From assembly GCA_041399065.1 (NCBI GenBank), contig JAWKTN010000011.1, forward strand, positions 216,187 through 280,186: DNA of 64,000 nucleotides, in the 5' to 3' direction. Positions 1 through 8,636 of this stretch are shown in pieces. The notes below the pieces were generated by a model, which saw nothing but the letters and a program-made list of their open reading frames with translations, did not search any database and was not told the origin of the DNA. The first letter of the stretch is position 1, and every line of letters begins with the position of its first letter. The position numbers and the translations under genes were made by a program. This DNA comes from JAGQPD01 sp020426865. Lineage in GTDB: Bacteria > Planctomycetota > Planctomycetia > Pirellulales > Pirellulaceae.

Positions 1-1177
1 CTTTGTTCACGTCCTGGACACCCACACGCTTTGCAGCCGGTCGCCGTTGCGCCTCCTGAATCGATGAGCTGCACAGTGTGAGATAGTCTCTCGGAACAGC
101 ACCAGACGCGAGAACGAGTCGATCGAGTGCACCTTTCTTCGAAAACACATCAGTTATTGAACTGATTCCACAATGCTCAGCATAGGTTGCCAGCACTTTT
201 TCCAAGAAGTTCTTTGCGGAGCTAGGATCCTGCAAAGTAATATCCAAGGCGATGCTCGCCGCATCGTGACCGCTTTGGAGCCCCAACTGCTTTCCAGGCT
301 CGTACCACTGAGCCAGGTGCTGAATCGCAGCCATTTTCATCCATGCGTTGCAGTCTCGCACCGTGCCATGAACCATGTCAAGTAAGAGGGGCTGATCGCC
401 TTTGTTCAAGTAATGAAAGTCGTCAAGAAAGATGTATACACTACTTGATGTTGTGTCCAAGAACCGCCTAAGCATCCTCTGAACAGTTGGAATAAGCCGT
501 CGCACTTTCGGATCAGGCGGATTCTCCGCAGCAAGGAAGAACTGTACATCCGCGAGAACCTTGGTCGCCTCGGTGACGACCATAGGAACACGTGGCGAGT
601 CGCGGAAGTGGCTTTGAATAAGTTGACAGATCCTCTCGGCCACGATCAAAAAGACTCTCAGACCAGTCTCATGCCGATACGTCTGCATATTCAGCCAGAC
701 TGAAAATGCCGCCTCATCTTCCACAAGGCGCTTTGTCTCTGCCAACAGTGCAGTTTTTCCAGAACCGCGACGCCCAAACACCAAATGGTGACGCGGCGAT
801 TTGACTGAAGCGATGTGGTTCTTCGCGTCGGGTATGTACTCAAGACTTGGCTGAAGCTCAGTGGTTCGAGACCGCGCAGTCAATAGATTTACCAACTCAG
901 CGACTCGTCGATCCGTCAGATCTTTGACACGCGTACGGTCAGAGCCAGCACTGTCATGCGACTCTGTCTTCTTGACAGTGACAAAGCCAGAGACCCCCTC
1001 TTTTTGCATGACGCCGTCGAGCCGATTGGCGACGTCAATTGCCTCTGGCATCTGTGCTTCGTCGACTCGGACGACAATGATCGTCTCCTCCGGATAGCTA
1101 CGTATATCTATATCTCGGACAGACACGTTCGAGTCCATAAACGCCTGCGATACAATTCTCTCAACAGAACGATTCAT
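1..1177 (-). CDS. P-loop ATPase (AAA/Cdc6-like), 3' end beyond the window
   Basis: This frame is open without a stop from 1177 to the left edge, at least 392 codons. It has a Walker A motif GRRGSGKT (about residues 131-138) and a likely Walker B, VYIFLDDFHYL, about 105 residues later. That layout suits an ORC/Cdc6- or STAND-like ATPase. The first ~100 residues include a short mixed alpha/beta stretch (around IIVVRVDEAQMPEA) that I do not recognise. The chosen ATG at 1177 overlaps the TGA of the upstream HEPN gene as ATGA, which implies translational coupling. An in-frame ATG at 1189 is an alternative. The pairing with a HEPN protein suggests an ATPase-regulated RNase module, which is inference. 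The product is incomplete, so any C-terminal sensor or effector domain is not visible. Confidence 0.8.
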   Translation of the reverse strand, partial: MNRSVERIVSQAFMDSNVSVRDIDIRSYPEETIIVVRVDEAQMPEAIDVANRLDGVMQKEGVSGFVTVKKTESHDSAGSDRTRVKDLTDRRVAELVNLLTARSRTTELQPSLEYIPDAKNHIASVKSPRHHLVFGRRGSGKTALLAETKRLVEDEAAFSVWLNMQTYRHETGLRVFLIVAERICQLIQSHFRDSPRVPMVVTEATKVLADVQFFLAAENPPDPKVRRLIPTVQRMLRRFLDTTSSSVYIFLDDFHYLNKGDQPLLLDMVHGTVRDCNAWMKMAAIQHLAQWYEPGKQLGLQSGHDAASIALDITLQDPSSAKNFLEKVLATYAEHCGISSITDVFSKKGALDRLVLASGAVPRDYLTLCSSSIQEAQRRPAAKRVGVQDVNK

Positions 1178-1704
1178 ATTCCTGGGCATCCTCTGCTTAT
1201 CAGATACGTGCGTACTACCTTGATTAGCGACTCGGCGTCAGTCTTAATTCTTTTCGCGTCCGATTTCCATACCGCTAGACTCTTGGGATAAGGGTCATAG
1301 TCCGCAGCGTTGCGGGTCAATCTGGCGATCTTCAGATTATTCTGCCACGTCGCGCGACTTGGGAAATCAATCGGAATGTTTTGTGGCAGCTTGCTATGAG
1401 CTTCAAAGTCATCGCCACCATGATTGAAAAAACACACGGCGCGCATAGCATGATACATGACATAGTAGTATCGGCTCACAATTGCTCGGTAGGGAGGTGA
1501 TGTGAGATGCCACAGTCTTCTGCCTTCCCTGCGATGATCGAGGGCAAGCTTCCAACGGTCCGCAGTTGCCTTGTGCTTCAGATCTTGAATCGAAACGCCA
1601 AAATCTGCAACCAGACTTGCGCCCTCCGACCAACTGTCAAACAAGTCTTTTGTCGCCTTGCCGATGTGAATCAGTCGCTTTTGGTTTTTTCTGACTTTCG
1701 CCAT
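1174..1704 (-). CDS. HEPN-domain-like protein
   Basis: 176 aa. The central part, YRAIVSRYYYVMYHAMRAV, resembles the first long helix of UPF0332-type HEPN proteins. The later stretch ARLTRNAADYDPYP resembles their conserved R-N-x-ADY motif. HEPN proteins are small all-alpha proteins, many of them metal-independent RNases or nucleotide-transfer partners. The classical RX4-6H histidine is not seen here (the motif reads RNAADYD), so catalytic activity is uncertain. The stop codon overlaps the start of the downstream ATPase gene (ATGA), so the two are almost certainly one transcription unit. No strong ribosome binding site is visible before the ATG. It could also be a non-catalytic HEPN regulator of the ATPase. 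Confidence 0.65.
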   Translation of the reverse strand: MAKVRKNQKRLIHIGKATKDLFDSWSEGASLVADFGVSIQDLKHKATADRWKLALDHRREGRRLWHLTSPPYRAIVSRYYYVMYHAMRAVCFFNHGGDDFEAHSKLPQNIPIDFPSRATWQNNLKIARLTRNAADYDPYPKSLAVWKSDAKRIKTDAESLIKVVRTYLISRGCPGI

Positions 1705-1879
1705 GAGACTTGTCGTGTATCGAGAGGCTCAATCAACAACTCAAACGTGGCGCCTAGCAAACTCACGGGATCGGCGCTGGACCCTTAATTATACGACATT
1801 TTCGCGCGTGTACACCCGATTCCGATTGGATGTGCATGGAAAGACGGGCTGTCTATTGACCCCGGCAGAGTTAATGAAC

Positions 1880-2894
1880 TCATAGTCGGAGCTGAGCTGT
1901 TTTGAAAAAGAATCGTTTGAGTTGCTGGTTTGTTTGATGTTTTCGAATTGTGGACCGAACATTTCGGGTGAGATGGGGAGTATCCGTCGGCACAACGTTC
2001 GCCAAATCAGCGTGTTTGGTGTTGCTCGATCGAGCTTCTACCGGATTGAGTTCGGGACAATAGGTAGGCAGCCATTCGAATTCGATGCTTTTCAGACGCG
2101 ATACCGCTATCTTTTTGGTAGCCGAGCGATGAACTTGCCAACGATCCCAACAGATGATCAGAGGCCGCTGCAGTTGCTTTCGCAACTGTCGGACGAAATC
2201 CACCACGTTGTCAGCCCGGATGTTGGCCTGATAGATTTGAAAGGGAGTTCCGATACGACAACGTGTCGGAGAGAGCGTCAGGGTGCCGATGACGCTCTGT
2301 CGATCGTCCCGGTCCCACGCTCGTTGAACCGGCGTTTGGGCGCGAGGTGCCCATGTCCGACGATTTACCGGCCGCAGTCCAAATCCGGTTTCGTCGCGAA
2401 AAACAATGCTGGCTCCACGTCGCTTGGCTTTTTTTGATGCGCGGCCAATCCTTCTTCCGCCACCTCTAGGCGGCCTCGGCATCCTGCTCTCGCGCAACGC
2501 GACGAGGCTTTTGGGGTGAGAATCCAAGATCGTGGAGAATCTTGCGGACGTGGTCGGGATGGTACTTCACGCGGAAGCGTTTCGGCACCACTTGCGCGAC
2601 ACGTTTGCACGTTCACAAATCGGTTCGGAATCCTGCAGCCACCGGGCCGCTCAGAAGCACTTTCACCAGTGACTCTCGTTGTTCTTCGGAAAGCTGGCAC
2701 GGCCGCTCAGGATGGGGCTTGGCTGCAAAACCTTCTACGCCCTGCGCGACCCAGGTTCGCTTTCAGCGTTTGACACTTGAAAGATCGACGCCTAGTAGCG
2801 AGGCGATTTCCCGGAGAGGCTTCCGTTCCTGGAATTACGTTGTATCGCGACGACGACGAGCCTCCAGCTCCATCGCACTGCCTGTTGGTCTCAT
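1880..2894 (-). pseudogene. IS630-family transposase remnant
   Basis: A decayed IS630-type transposase spread over several frames. From 2894 one frame gives an N-terminal HTH-like stretch (EIASLLGVDLSSVKR) and the linker typical of the family, WVAQGVEGFAAKPHPERPCQLS, but it contains in-frame stops. After shifts near 2450-2640 the catalytic part is readable from about 2440 down to 1880: FRDETGFGLRP (first Asp), CWDRWQVHRS (second Asp), LPTYCPELNPVE (Glu region). These are the DDE motifs of IS630. At least two stop codons and two frameshifts make this non-functional. Terminal repeats and a TA target duplication were not identified. The C-terminal ~215 codons stay open, so a truncated product could still be made, though that is unlikely to matter. 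Confidence 0.85.
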
Positions 2895-3337
2895 GAGATG
2901 TCATACGGTGCTAGCTTCCCAGCTGGTTCGCAAAAAATGTGTGGTTCATTTAATTTGCCGCGGTCAATAATAGGGCACGGTGAGACGGGAAGATTCAGTC
3001 TGGACCTGCTCATTGCACCTCAACACTATGAGCGGACTTGAACGGCCTCCGGTCGTAGTTTTCGCTCTAATGACAGCGATCAGGTTAAGAGCTAGTCGAT
3101 GGCATCGGCCACAAAGCCGCTTCGCGAAGAAAGGAAATGTGCGACAGGCCAAATACAGGACGCATGAACCTCGATCTAACCTGCTGATGTGCGAGCATAG
3201 AGTAGTGAACCTGCCGCCTCAGCGACCTGGATGTGTACTTATGGACGCAAGCAGGGCGTCATAACCTGCGTCGGTGAAACTGCGACCCATGGCTGGCCTG
3301 AGCATATTATCTGTTCTATTAGTCGTCACAGGACGTG
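2895..3337. other. Intergenic stretch, no gene seen
   Basis: About 440 bases between the IS630 remnant and the first recombinase gene. Only short, mutually overlapping open frames occur, none with a recognisable motif or ribosome binding site. I see no hairpin or repeat of note. Confidence 0.6.
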
Positions 3338-4357
3338 TCATGCCCAGAGATTATCCACCATCTCCTCCCGCTCCTGCTGCGTCTGGGCAGCATACCGTTC
3401 GAGTTGCTTAAAACTCTTGTGGCGTCCATGCTCTTTGGCTTCGACCGGCCCCTTTTTCTCGTAGAACCGCTTGGTCGAGGTGTGCCTGAGCACATGGGCG
3501 TGGAGGTTGATATGTTCGTCGGGCGGTAGCTTCGCATTGGCCTGACCGGACACGACCTTGAGGAACCGGTTAATCTGCTGGCGTGACATCCGACCGCCGC
3601 GATTGGTGAGAAACAACGCCCCGGGCTGGGTGCCACGTTCCTGGGCGATGTACTGGTCGAGTTCACGGCGCGCATCCGCAGAAATATACACATCCGCGTA
3701 GATGCTGGCCTTTCCCTTGACCCGCTTGAGGTATTTGCCTTGGTACTGATCGTAATTAAGCGACGCGATCTCAAAGGCTCGAAGTGCCGTATCGAGCGCC
3801 AGGATAAACACGGCCCGATTGCGAAGCGGCATCTGTTGTTGGCGACCGGCCAATTGCGTTACCTGGTCGAGCGCTGCTCGAAGACGCATGAGTTCCAGTT
3901 CCGAGAGCCCCTTCCAGACAGGGGTTTGGAGGTCCAGGTCTTTGACATTCTTCATCGGGGGCCCGGCCTCGAAGCGGCGGGAGCTTTCGATGTACTTGGC
4001 GAAATGGCGGATCGTGGCGAGAATCCGGTTGATGGAGCTGGGGGCATATCTTTCTTGGTGCGACCGCGACGGCTTGGCAGGGGCGGGTTTATCTAGCCAG
4101 CTGCGAAACCCCTTCGAGACACTGGGGGTCCAGTAGTCGACGTGATCGGAGCCGACCACGGTCGAGAAGTAGGAGAGGAAGAGCTGCAGGTCCGCTCGCT
4201 TGGCCCGTACCGTCCCGTCCGGTGAACCGTCGACCTCGGCCTCCCAGTAGCGTTTCGCCCAAAAGAGGATAGAGTCATCGCTTTTAGCGTCGGCCACGAA
4301 GTCGAGGGCAACCGTCCCGGTTTCACGGGTGGCGAGGTACTTGGCGGGTGCATCCAT
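3338..4357 (-). CDS. Tyrosine recombinase / phage-type integrase
   Basis: 339 aa. The N-terminal half (about 25-150) is a SAM-like core-binding domain. The C-terminal half is the catalytic domain, with Arg in LDTALRAFEIASL, the HxxR box in LHAHVLRHTSTKR, and the nucleophilic Tyr in HKSFKQLERYAAQ near the C-terminus. The usual LGH box reads EHGRHKSF, still with a histidine. The ATG at 4357 has a GGAG sequence about 9 bases upstream. The gene begins about 95 bases from a perfect 12-bp inverted repeat with a 6-bp spacer (4451-4480), a plausible recombination core or operator. A second, more distantly related recombinase lies at 7356-8495. Whether the two act on the same element is unknown. Confidence 0.9.
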   Translation of the reverse strand: MDAPAKYLATRETGTVALDFVADAKSDDSILFWAKRYWEAEVDGSPDGTVRAKRADLQLFLSYFSTVVGSDHVDYWTPSVSKGFRSWLDKPAPAKPSRSHQERYAPSSINRILATIRHFAKYIESSRRFEAGPPMKNVKDLDLQTPVWKGLSELELMRLRAALDQVTQLAGRQQQMPLRNRAVFILALDTALRAFEIASLNYDQYQGKYLKRVKGKASIYADVYISADARRELDQYIAQERGTQPGALFLTNRGGRMSRQQINRFLKVVSGQANAKLPPDEHINLHAHVLRHTSTKRFYEKKGPVEAKEHGRHKSFKQLERYAAQTQQEREEMVDNLWA

Positions 4358-4450
4358 GGCGGTTCTCCAGCGAAATAAATCTTATGACAACATGACCTCC
4401 GCCCAAATCAGCTCCGAAACTGGACCAAAACCGGCGAATTGAGTGCCATT

Positions 4451-4480
4451 ATGTTGTCATAAGGTACATTATGACAACAT
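4451..4480. promoter_or_regulatory. Perfect 12-bp inverted repeat with 6-bp spacer: candidate recombinase core site
   Basis: ATGTTGTCATAA (4451-4462), spacer GGTACA, TTATGACAACAT (4469-4480). The geometry matches core sites of tyrosine recombinases such as Xer/dif (two arms around 6-8 bp), and it sits just upstream of a tyrosine recombinase gene. An extra single arm, TTATGACAACAT, recurs in direct orientation at 4382-4393, between this site and the start codon. An operator bound by an autoregulating recombinase is the main alternative. Confidence 0.55.
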
Positions 4481-4552
4481 GTTACTGGAAATGGGAAAAT
4501 CACCACTCGAATCGGGCCCAGCCGCGTTTCGAGGGTGTCCCGGTTGCGAAGG

Positions 4553-5827
4553 TCAGCGGCGTGGCCGGAAGATTGGAAGAGCAAACGCAAGAATACCCCA
4601 CAAAACTAAAGCCGATGGCTCAGGTATGGTCGAAGTGGCCAGCCACGCCTCGCCACTCTGACCGAAGTTGTCCTTCCACACGGTGTAGTCGGCGGCGTCT
4701 ATCACACCGTTTGCGTTGCCATCTGCGATTAGGTTGGTTGTGGATCCATAAATGTCTTTCCACACCGTGTAGTCCGCTGCGTCGACTTTGCCGTTTCCGT
4801 TGTAGTCGCCGGGGATTAGGGCGATGATCTCCAAAGTGTGGCCATCAATAGAGTCCCAGGCGTCGAATTCAGCGGCGTATAGTGCGTAGAGGGAGTCGTC
4901 GACACGAATGCTGTTGAGCGATGAAATACCTAGGAGCTGTGCTAGATTCTGTGGATGTTGGTCGAAAAACATGAGTCCGATCAACGAAGCGTTTTGGATA
5001 CTCGTAGTCTCTGAAAGTACAACATCAAAAGAGCCGGAACTGAGCCTGGCCCCATCCAATACAAGAGACCAAACATCATTTTTTACCAAACAGAATCCGG
5101 CGACTCCGCCAAAAAGCCGATTGCAGGTGGAGAGGGATGTGAGAGTCGATTGAGATAGGTTTAGCTCGACGAATGGGTTGTTCCTCAGAATTAGAGTACC
5201 TAGCTTGCCCATCTCTCGAAAGGCTCCACTTGCGATAGTGCTAACTTGGTTACCAGCCAACCAAAGCGTCAGCAGGTTCGCGAGTCCGTCAAACACGCCA
5301 TTCTCGATGCTTGTGAGTCGATTGTTCTGTAATCCTAGGTACTTCAGCGTCGTTAGTCGCTGGAAAGCGTCACTCTGGATGCTCGTGATTTGATTGTTGG
5401 GCAAGTCCAGCGTCTGTAGGTTGGCAAGACCGTCGAAGTCGCCGCGTTTGATGCTCGAGATTTGATTGCCCAACAAGAACAGATTTTGCAGGTTGTCGAG
5501 CCCGTCGAAGTCACCGCTGTCAATGCTCGTGATTTGATTGTTGGCCAAGTCCAGCTCGAGCAGGTTGGTAAGCCCGTCGAAATCGCCGCTTTCGACGCTA
5601 GTGATTTGATTACCGTTCAACGAAAGCGACGTTGCTTTGGTTAAAAGATTTACGCCATCAAGGTCTTGAATTCCAAAGCCCGCAAAAATGACATCGCCAA
5701 TTGCGTTTGGATCAAAGCCGGGCACATCGATCAGATCAAGCAACCCATCACCATCCGTATCAATGGCTGTGGCTACACGGCTAACGAGCGAAACAAGAAG
5801 TAACGCGGCGATAATCGGGAATCGCAT
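4553..5827 (-). CDS. Secreted leucine-rich-repeat protein with dockerin-like repeats and PEP-CTERM anchor
   Basis: 424 aa. It has an N-terminal signal peptide (RFPIIAALLLVSLVSRVATA), then about six 24-residue leucine-rich repeats (residues ~60-215, pattern L..L.L..NQITSI.SG.FDGL). A less repetitive region and two dockerin-like EF-hand blocks follow (~345-395, DYNGNGKVDAADYTVWKD and DGNANGVIDAADYTVWKD). The end is a PEP-CTERM signal (IPEP, hydrophobic stretch, RPRR). PEP-CTERM tails are processed by exosortases, so the mature protein should be surface-attached or exported into matrix. The LRRs suggest protein or ligand binding. The repeats are close to each other in DNA sequence as well, so unequal recombination is possible. 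The ligand is unknown. Confidence 0.88.
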   Translation of the reverse strand: MRFPIIAALLLVSLVSRVATAIDTDGDGLLDLIDVPGFDPNAIGDVIFAGFGIQDLDGVNLLTKATSLSLNGNQITSVESGDFDGLTNLLELDLANNQITSIDSGDFDGLDNLQNLFLLGNQISSIKRGDFDGLANLQTLDLPNNQITSIQSDAFQRLTTLKYLGLQNNRLTSIENGVFDGLANLLTLWLAGNQVSTIASGAFREMGKLGTLILRNNPFVELNLSQSTLTSLSTCNRLFGGVAGFCLVKNDVWSLVLDGARLSSGSFDVVLSETTSIQNASLIGLMFFDQHPQNLAQLLGISSLNSIRVDDSLYALYAAEFDAWDSIDGHTLEIIALIPGDYNGNGKVDAADYTVWKDIYGSTTNLIADGNANGVIDAADYTVWKDNFGQSGEAWLATSTIPEPSALVLWGILAFALPIFRPRR

Positions 5828-5947
5828 CGGTCGAAATCCTGGAGTAGCGATGATGTAGCTCGCGGTGGCTTACTGAAACCGTATTAGCCGACAGGAGACA
5901 CGATTTCAAGTGGCGGATCTGACGCAAGGGTGGAAAGAGGTGGGTGC

Positions 5948-7039
5948 TCATCGGATCGATGAAGATCGCGGTCTCACCGTGCCTAGAGCAAGGGTGAGAA
6001 CGGCGATTATCGCGTAAGCCGCTGGCTCCGGTACGGTCGTGGCCGATGCCGCTACCCCGAAATTATCCTTCCACACCGTGTAGTCCGCCGCATCGATGAC
6101 ACCATCTCCATTGCCGTCAGCGGCAAGCTCTGTCGTGGATCCGAAGTTGTCTTTCCAGAGGGTGTAGTCGGCGGCATCAACGACACCGTTTCGATTGTAG
6201 TCGCCAAGTAGCGGTTCGGCTAGATCTGGGACGATGTCAGTTATCCAATCAAAGTAGTCCGCTACGCGAACCCAACCCGACCACAGGCTCGCATCAGGAA
6301 CGCCCGGAACTGAATTGTCTGTACTGGAAATTCCCGCCAAGTAGGTCTGCCCATTCTCTTCGACAAAGAGCCCGCCACCACTGTCGCCACTTGCGGAAAT
6401 GTACTCAAGTGGTAGTGGCAATTCGTTTCCGCTGATGTTCTTGGAAGGGTCACCCGGATAATCAAAATCAAAGAACAACTGCCCACACCAATTGGAGCAG
6501 AATACTTTTTGTGAAAAGTCAGAACGCAAGCCATCGATAACATTTTGACCCGCCCGGCGAGGTCCTCGATTGGACCCCTCCGTGGGATGTGGTGACGAGG
6601 AGTCGGTGAAGTCGCCGAAACCGACGAGCGTTGCAACCGATCCAATCTCACTCGTTCCGCGATAGAGTTGTGACGGCGTGATACCTGTAACAGCGGTTTG
6701 TAATTCTACGACGGCCAGGTCTTCACTGGGGTGCTTGAATATCCGACCGAAGGGGTGTCTTACTCCCTCGGCTTCATAACCTATGTTGATTGAACCGCCG
6801 AAATTTGGAACATGCCGCGCTGTCAATATCCATTTTGGATGGATGAGAACGGCAGAGGCAAACCAATCAAATCCTCCGAAGCCATTAAGCCAATATCGGC
6901 CGACAGCTTCGTACCTTGGGTCTTGCCCTAAATCGAGATACTGCTGGTCTGGGACGTCCGCCCGAATGACACCTGCCCGAGCTTGACCGACATAGGCAAT
7001 GGCTGCAATACACATCGTTAAAAAGTACGCTTGACGCAC
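5948..7039 (-). CDS. Secreted trypsin-like (S1) serine protease with dockerin-like repeats and PEP-CTERM
   Basis: 363 aa starting at GTG 7039, with a G-rich sequence upstream. A signal peptide (~1-22) precedes a chymotrypsin-fold domain with the catalytic triad visible: His in WILTARHVPNF, Asp in EDLAVVELQ, Ser in SGDSGGGLF. Two dockerin-like blocks follow near residues 280-330, then TTVPEPAAYA, a hydrophobic helix and a basic tail (PEP-CTERM). The expected role is an exported protease held at the surface. The dockerin-like DNA blocks are nearly the same as those in the neighbouring LRR gene. The gene lies in the same orientation as that gene, 120 bases upstream of it, and the two may be co-transcribed. 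Substrate unknown. Confidence 0.9.
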   Translation of the reverse strand: MRQAYFLTMCIAAIAYVGQARAGVIRADVPDQQYLDLGQDPRYEAVGRYWLNGFGGFDWFASAVLIHPKWILTARHVPNFGGSINIGYEAEGVRHPFGRIFKHPSEDLAVVELQTAVTGITPSQLYRGTSEIGSVATLVGFGDFTDSSSPHPTEGSNRGPRRAGQNVIDGLRSDFSQKVFCSNWCGQLFFDFDYPGDPSKNISGNELPLPLEYISASGDSGGGLFVEENGQTYLAGISSTDNSVPGVPDASLWSGWVRVADYFDWITDIVPDLAEPLLGDYNRNGVVDAADYTLWKDNFGSTTELAADGNGDGVIDAADYTVWKDNFGVAASATTVPEPAAYAIIAVLTLALGTVRPRSSSIR

Positions 7040-7355
7040 GTTTCACACCCCGCGTTAGAATACAAAATGCTTTCGGCTCACGATGTGCCGGTTGCTAACT
7101 GCCGATCGTATCGGTTGCAACACCCTCCTTCAAGTCTCCAGGGACAAAATGTTGGCGTTTTCGAAGACGCCTGCATCCGCCCGCTCAATCGGCGGTGAAA
7201 GTGAACAAAGTACAAAATCCGTCATGGTGGCGACGTTGAGGCATTTTAATCTTCGCGGCGAGTGCGTCACCCCTGAGCTCGACTTTTTCCGTTTTAGGCC
7301 ACCTCAAATGTCCCGATTTGTGGCTTGAAGCGAGATCACATCACGAATCCTAGGC
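7040..7355. other. Intergenic stretch, no gene seen
   Basis: Roughly 315 bases between the protease gene and the end of the second recombinase gene. Only short frames without ribosome binding sites or motifs occur. Any promoter for the protease gene would lie here, but I cannot place one with confidence. Confidence 0.5.
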
Positions 7356-8495
7356 TCATATCGGCACATCGTGGCTGGCTGATTCTTTCGTAGTTCGCCG
7401 CCGTTTGTCGTAGATTTGCGTTGTCGTAACGTGTTTGTGCCCCAAAAGCTCCTGGACTTTCGCAATATCGACCCCTGCGTCCAGCAGCAGAGTCGCCGTC
7501 GTTGCGCGAAGCGAGTGGGGGGTGTAGATACAGCGATTGGGCTCCTCGGTGCATAAAGGGTCGTCTTCTTCCCTCGCCACCATGCTTCCAGGGAGCATTT
7601 CTAGGTATCCCTGCACGAGCAGGTACATCGCGGTTTCGCTCATGTGGCGGTTGGCGAGATGGTGCGACCGAGGGCCGGAACGAGGCCGAAAAAGGGCCCC
7701 GCTCTTGATTTCGGCCTTCTTGATGTAGGCGTCGATCGCTTCGGCGGCCGCGAAATGGAGGCCGATCGTACGTCGCTGGCTCCCTTTCTCGTTGAGTTTG
7801 ACGGTGGCCTCTTCGTCGACATGGTGAAAGTCCGTGACCTTGACACGACAAGCCGTCCCAATCCGCACTCCCGAATAGAGAAAGAACCGGATCAATGCCC
7901 GATCGCGGTATGCGATCACCGAATCTCCCTTGGGCAGTCCCATCAATTGCCGTGCGCGGGTCGCTGAGAGGGCTTGTGTTGGCTGGACGGGGTCGGTCGA
8001 TGCCCGAGCGATGAATTGGGCGTGAGCGGGATTGGGGACAACGATCGGGAGTCGCAGCTCGGCGGCCACCCCTTGAAGATACTTGTAGAAGCTCGAGACC
8101 GAGGAGACGCGGCGATTGAGTGTCTTCGGGGCCGCCCCCGCCTTGGTGAGCGAATCACGCCAGCCGGAGATTTCACCAACGGAGACCTGAAGCAGGATCA
8201 TGGCGTCTTCCGGCCAGGTGAGCTTCAAGTGTTCGACCAGCGACATGACATCCTGCCGGTAAGCCCGCTGCGTGTGGGGACTGGTTCTCCGCTGGACCCA
8301 CATCTCAAAGATCTGGGCGACCGACAGGTAAAACCGGTCGACTTTGGTCCGCACTCTCGGGGTCGCATGATCGGCGAGGATGGGAGGCATCCGTTCCTCG
8401 TCGATTTCCTGGGGGGTACCAGCGGGGACGAGCGTACCTTGGGCGACCATTTTGGCGACCTCCTCGATGGGTGTAATCGGCGGTTTCTTGCTCAT
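7356..8495 (-). CDS. Tyrosine recombinase (XerC/D-like)
   Basis: 379 aa from the ATG at 8495 (MSKKPPITP). The frame extends to a TTG at 8546, but that extension would read through an inverted-repeat site, so the ATG is preferred. A SAM-like core-binding domain (SVAQIFEMWVQRRTSPHTQRAYRQDV) leads into a catalytic domain with Arg in FLYSGVRIGTACRV, HxxR in TPHSLRATTATLL, and the LGHKHVTTTQIYDKR box carrying the His and the nucleophilic Tyr. All six catalytic positions appear to be present. It differs in sequence from the recombinase at 3338-4357. The gene is preceded by an 8-of-9 inverted repeat with a 6-bp spacer (8503-8526), possibly its core site. A resolvase, element integrase or cassette recombinase are all possible. 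Confidence 0.9.
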   Translation of the reverse strand: MSKKPPITPIEEVAKMVAQGTLVPAGTPQEIDEERMPPILADHATPRVRTKVDRFYLSVAQIFEMWVQRRTSPHTQRAYRQDVMSLVEHLKLTWPEDAMILLQVSVGEISGWRDSLTKAGAAPKTLNRRVSSVSSFYKYLQGVAAELRLPIVVPNPAHAQFIARASTDPVQPTQALSATRARQLMGLPKGDSVIAYRDRALIRFFLYSGVRIGTACRVKVTDFHHVDEEATVKLNEKGSQRRTIGLHFAAAEAIDAYIKKAEIKSGALFRPRSGPRSHHLANRHMSETAMYLLVQGYLEMLPGSMVAREEDDPLCTEEPNRCIYTPHSLRATTATLLLDAGVDIAKVQELLGHKHVTTTQIYDKRRRTTKESASHDVPI

Positions 8496-8502
8496 AAGTT
8501 GA

Positions 8503-8526
8503 TTAAGATAACAGATTTTATCATAA
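8503..8526. promoter_or_regulatory. Inverted repeat with 6-bp spacer next to recombinase start: candidate core site
   Basis: TTAAGATAA (8503-8511), CAGATT, TTATCATAA (8518-8526). The arms match at 8 of 9 positions. Arm length and 6-bp spacing resemble Xer-type sites, and the inner TTAT ends match the TTAT ends of the perfect site at 4451-4480. It lies 8 bases from the preferred start codon of the recombinase gene, so it could also be its operator. Confidence 0.45.
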
Positions 8527-8636
8527 GCAATCAAGGGCCGAGCCAAAATGGAAAACCGGCAGGTTCATTCAGTGGAGTGCGCTGCACCGTTGACTAGACG
8601 CTCGGCGATCTCGCCGTCCGGCCAGTAGAGCCCGGT

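Noticed and set aside
5700..5827. Dockerin/LRR repeats as a cohesin-dockerin cellulosome cluster
   Set aside because: No cohesin, scaffoldin or glycoside hydrolase is present in the window. The dockerin-like blocks are widespread in planctomycete secreted proteins.
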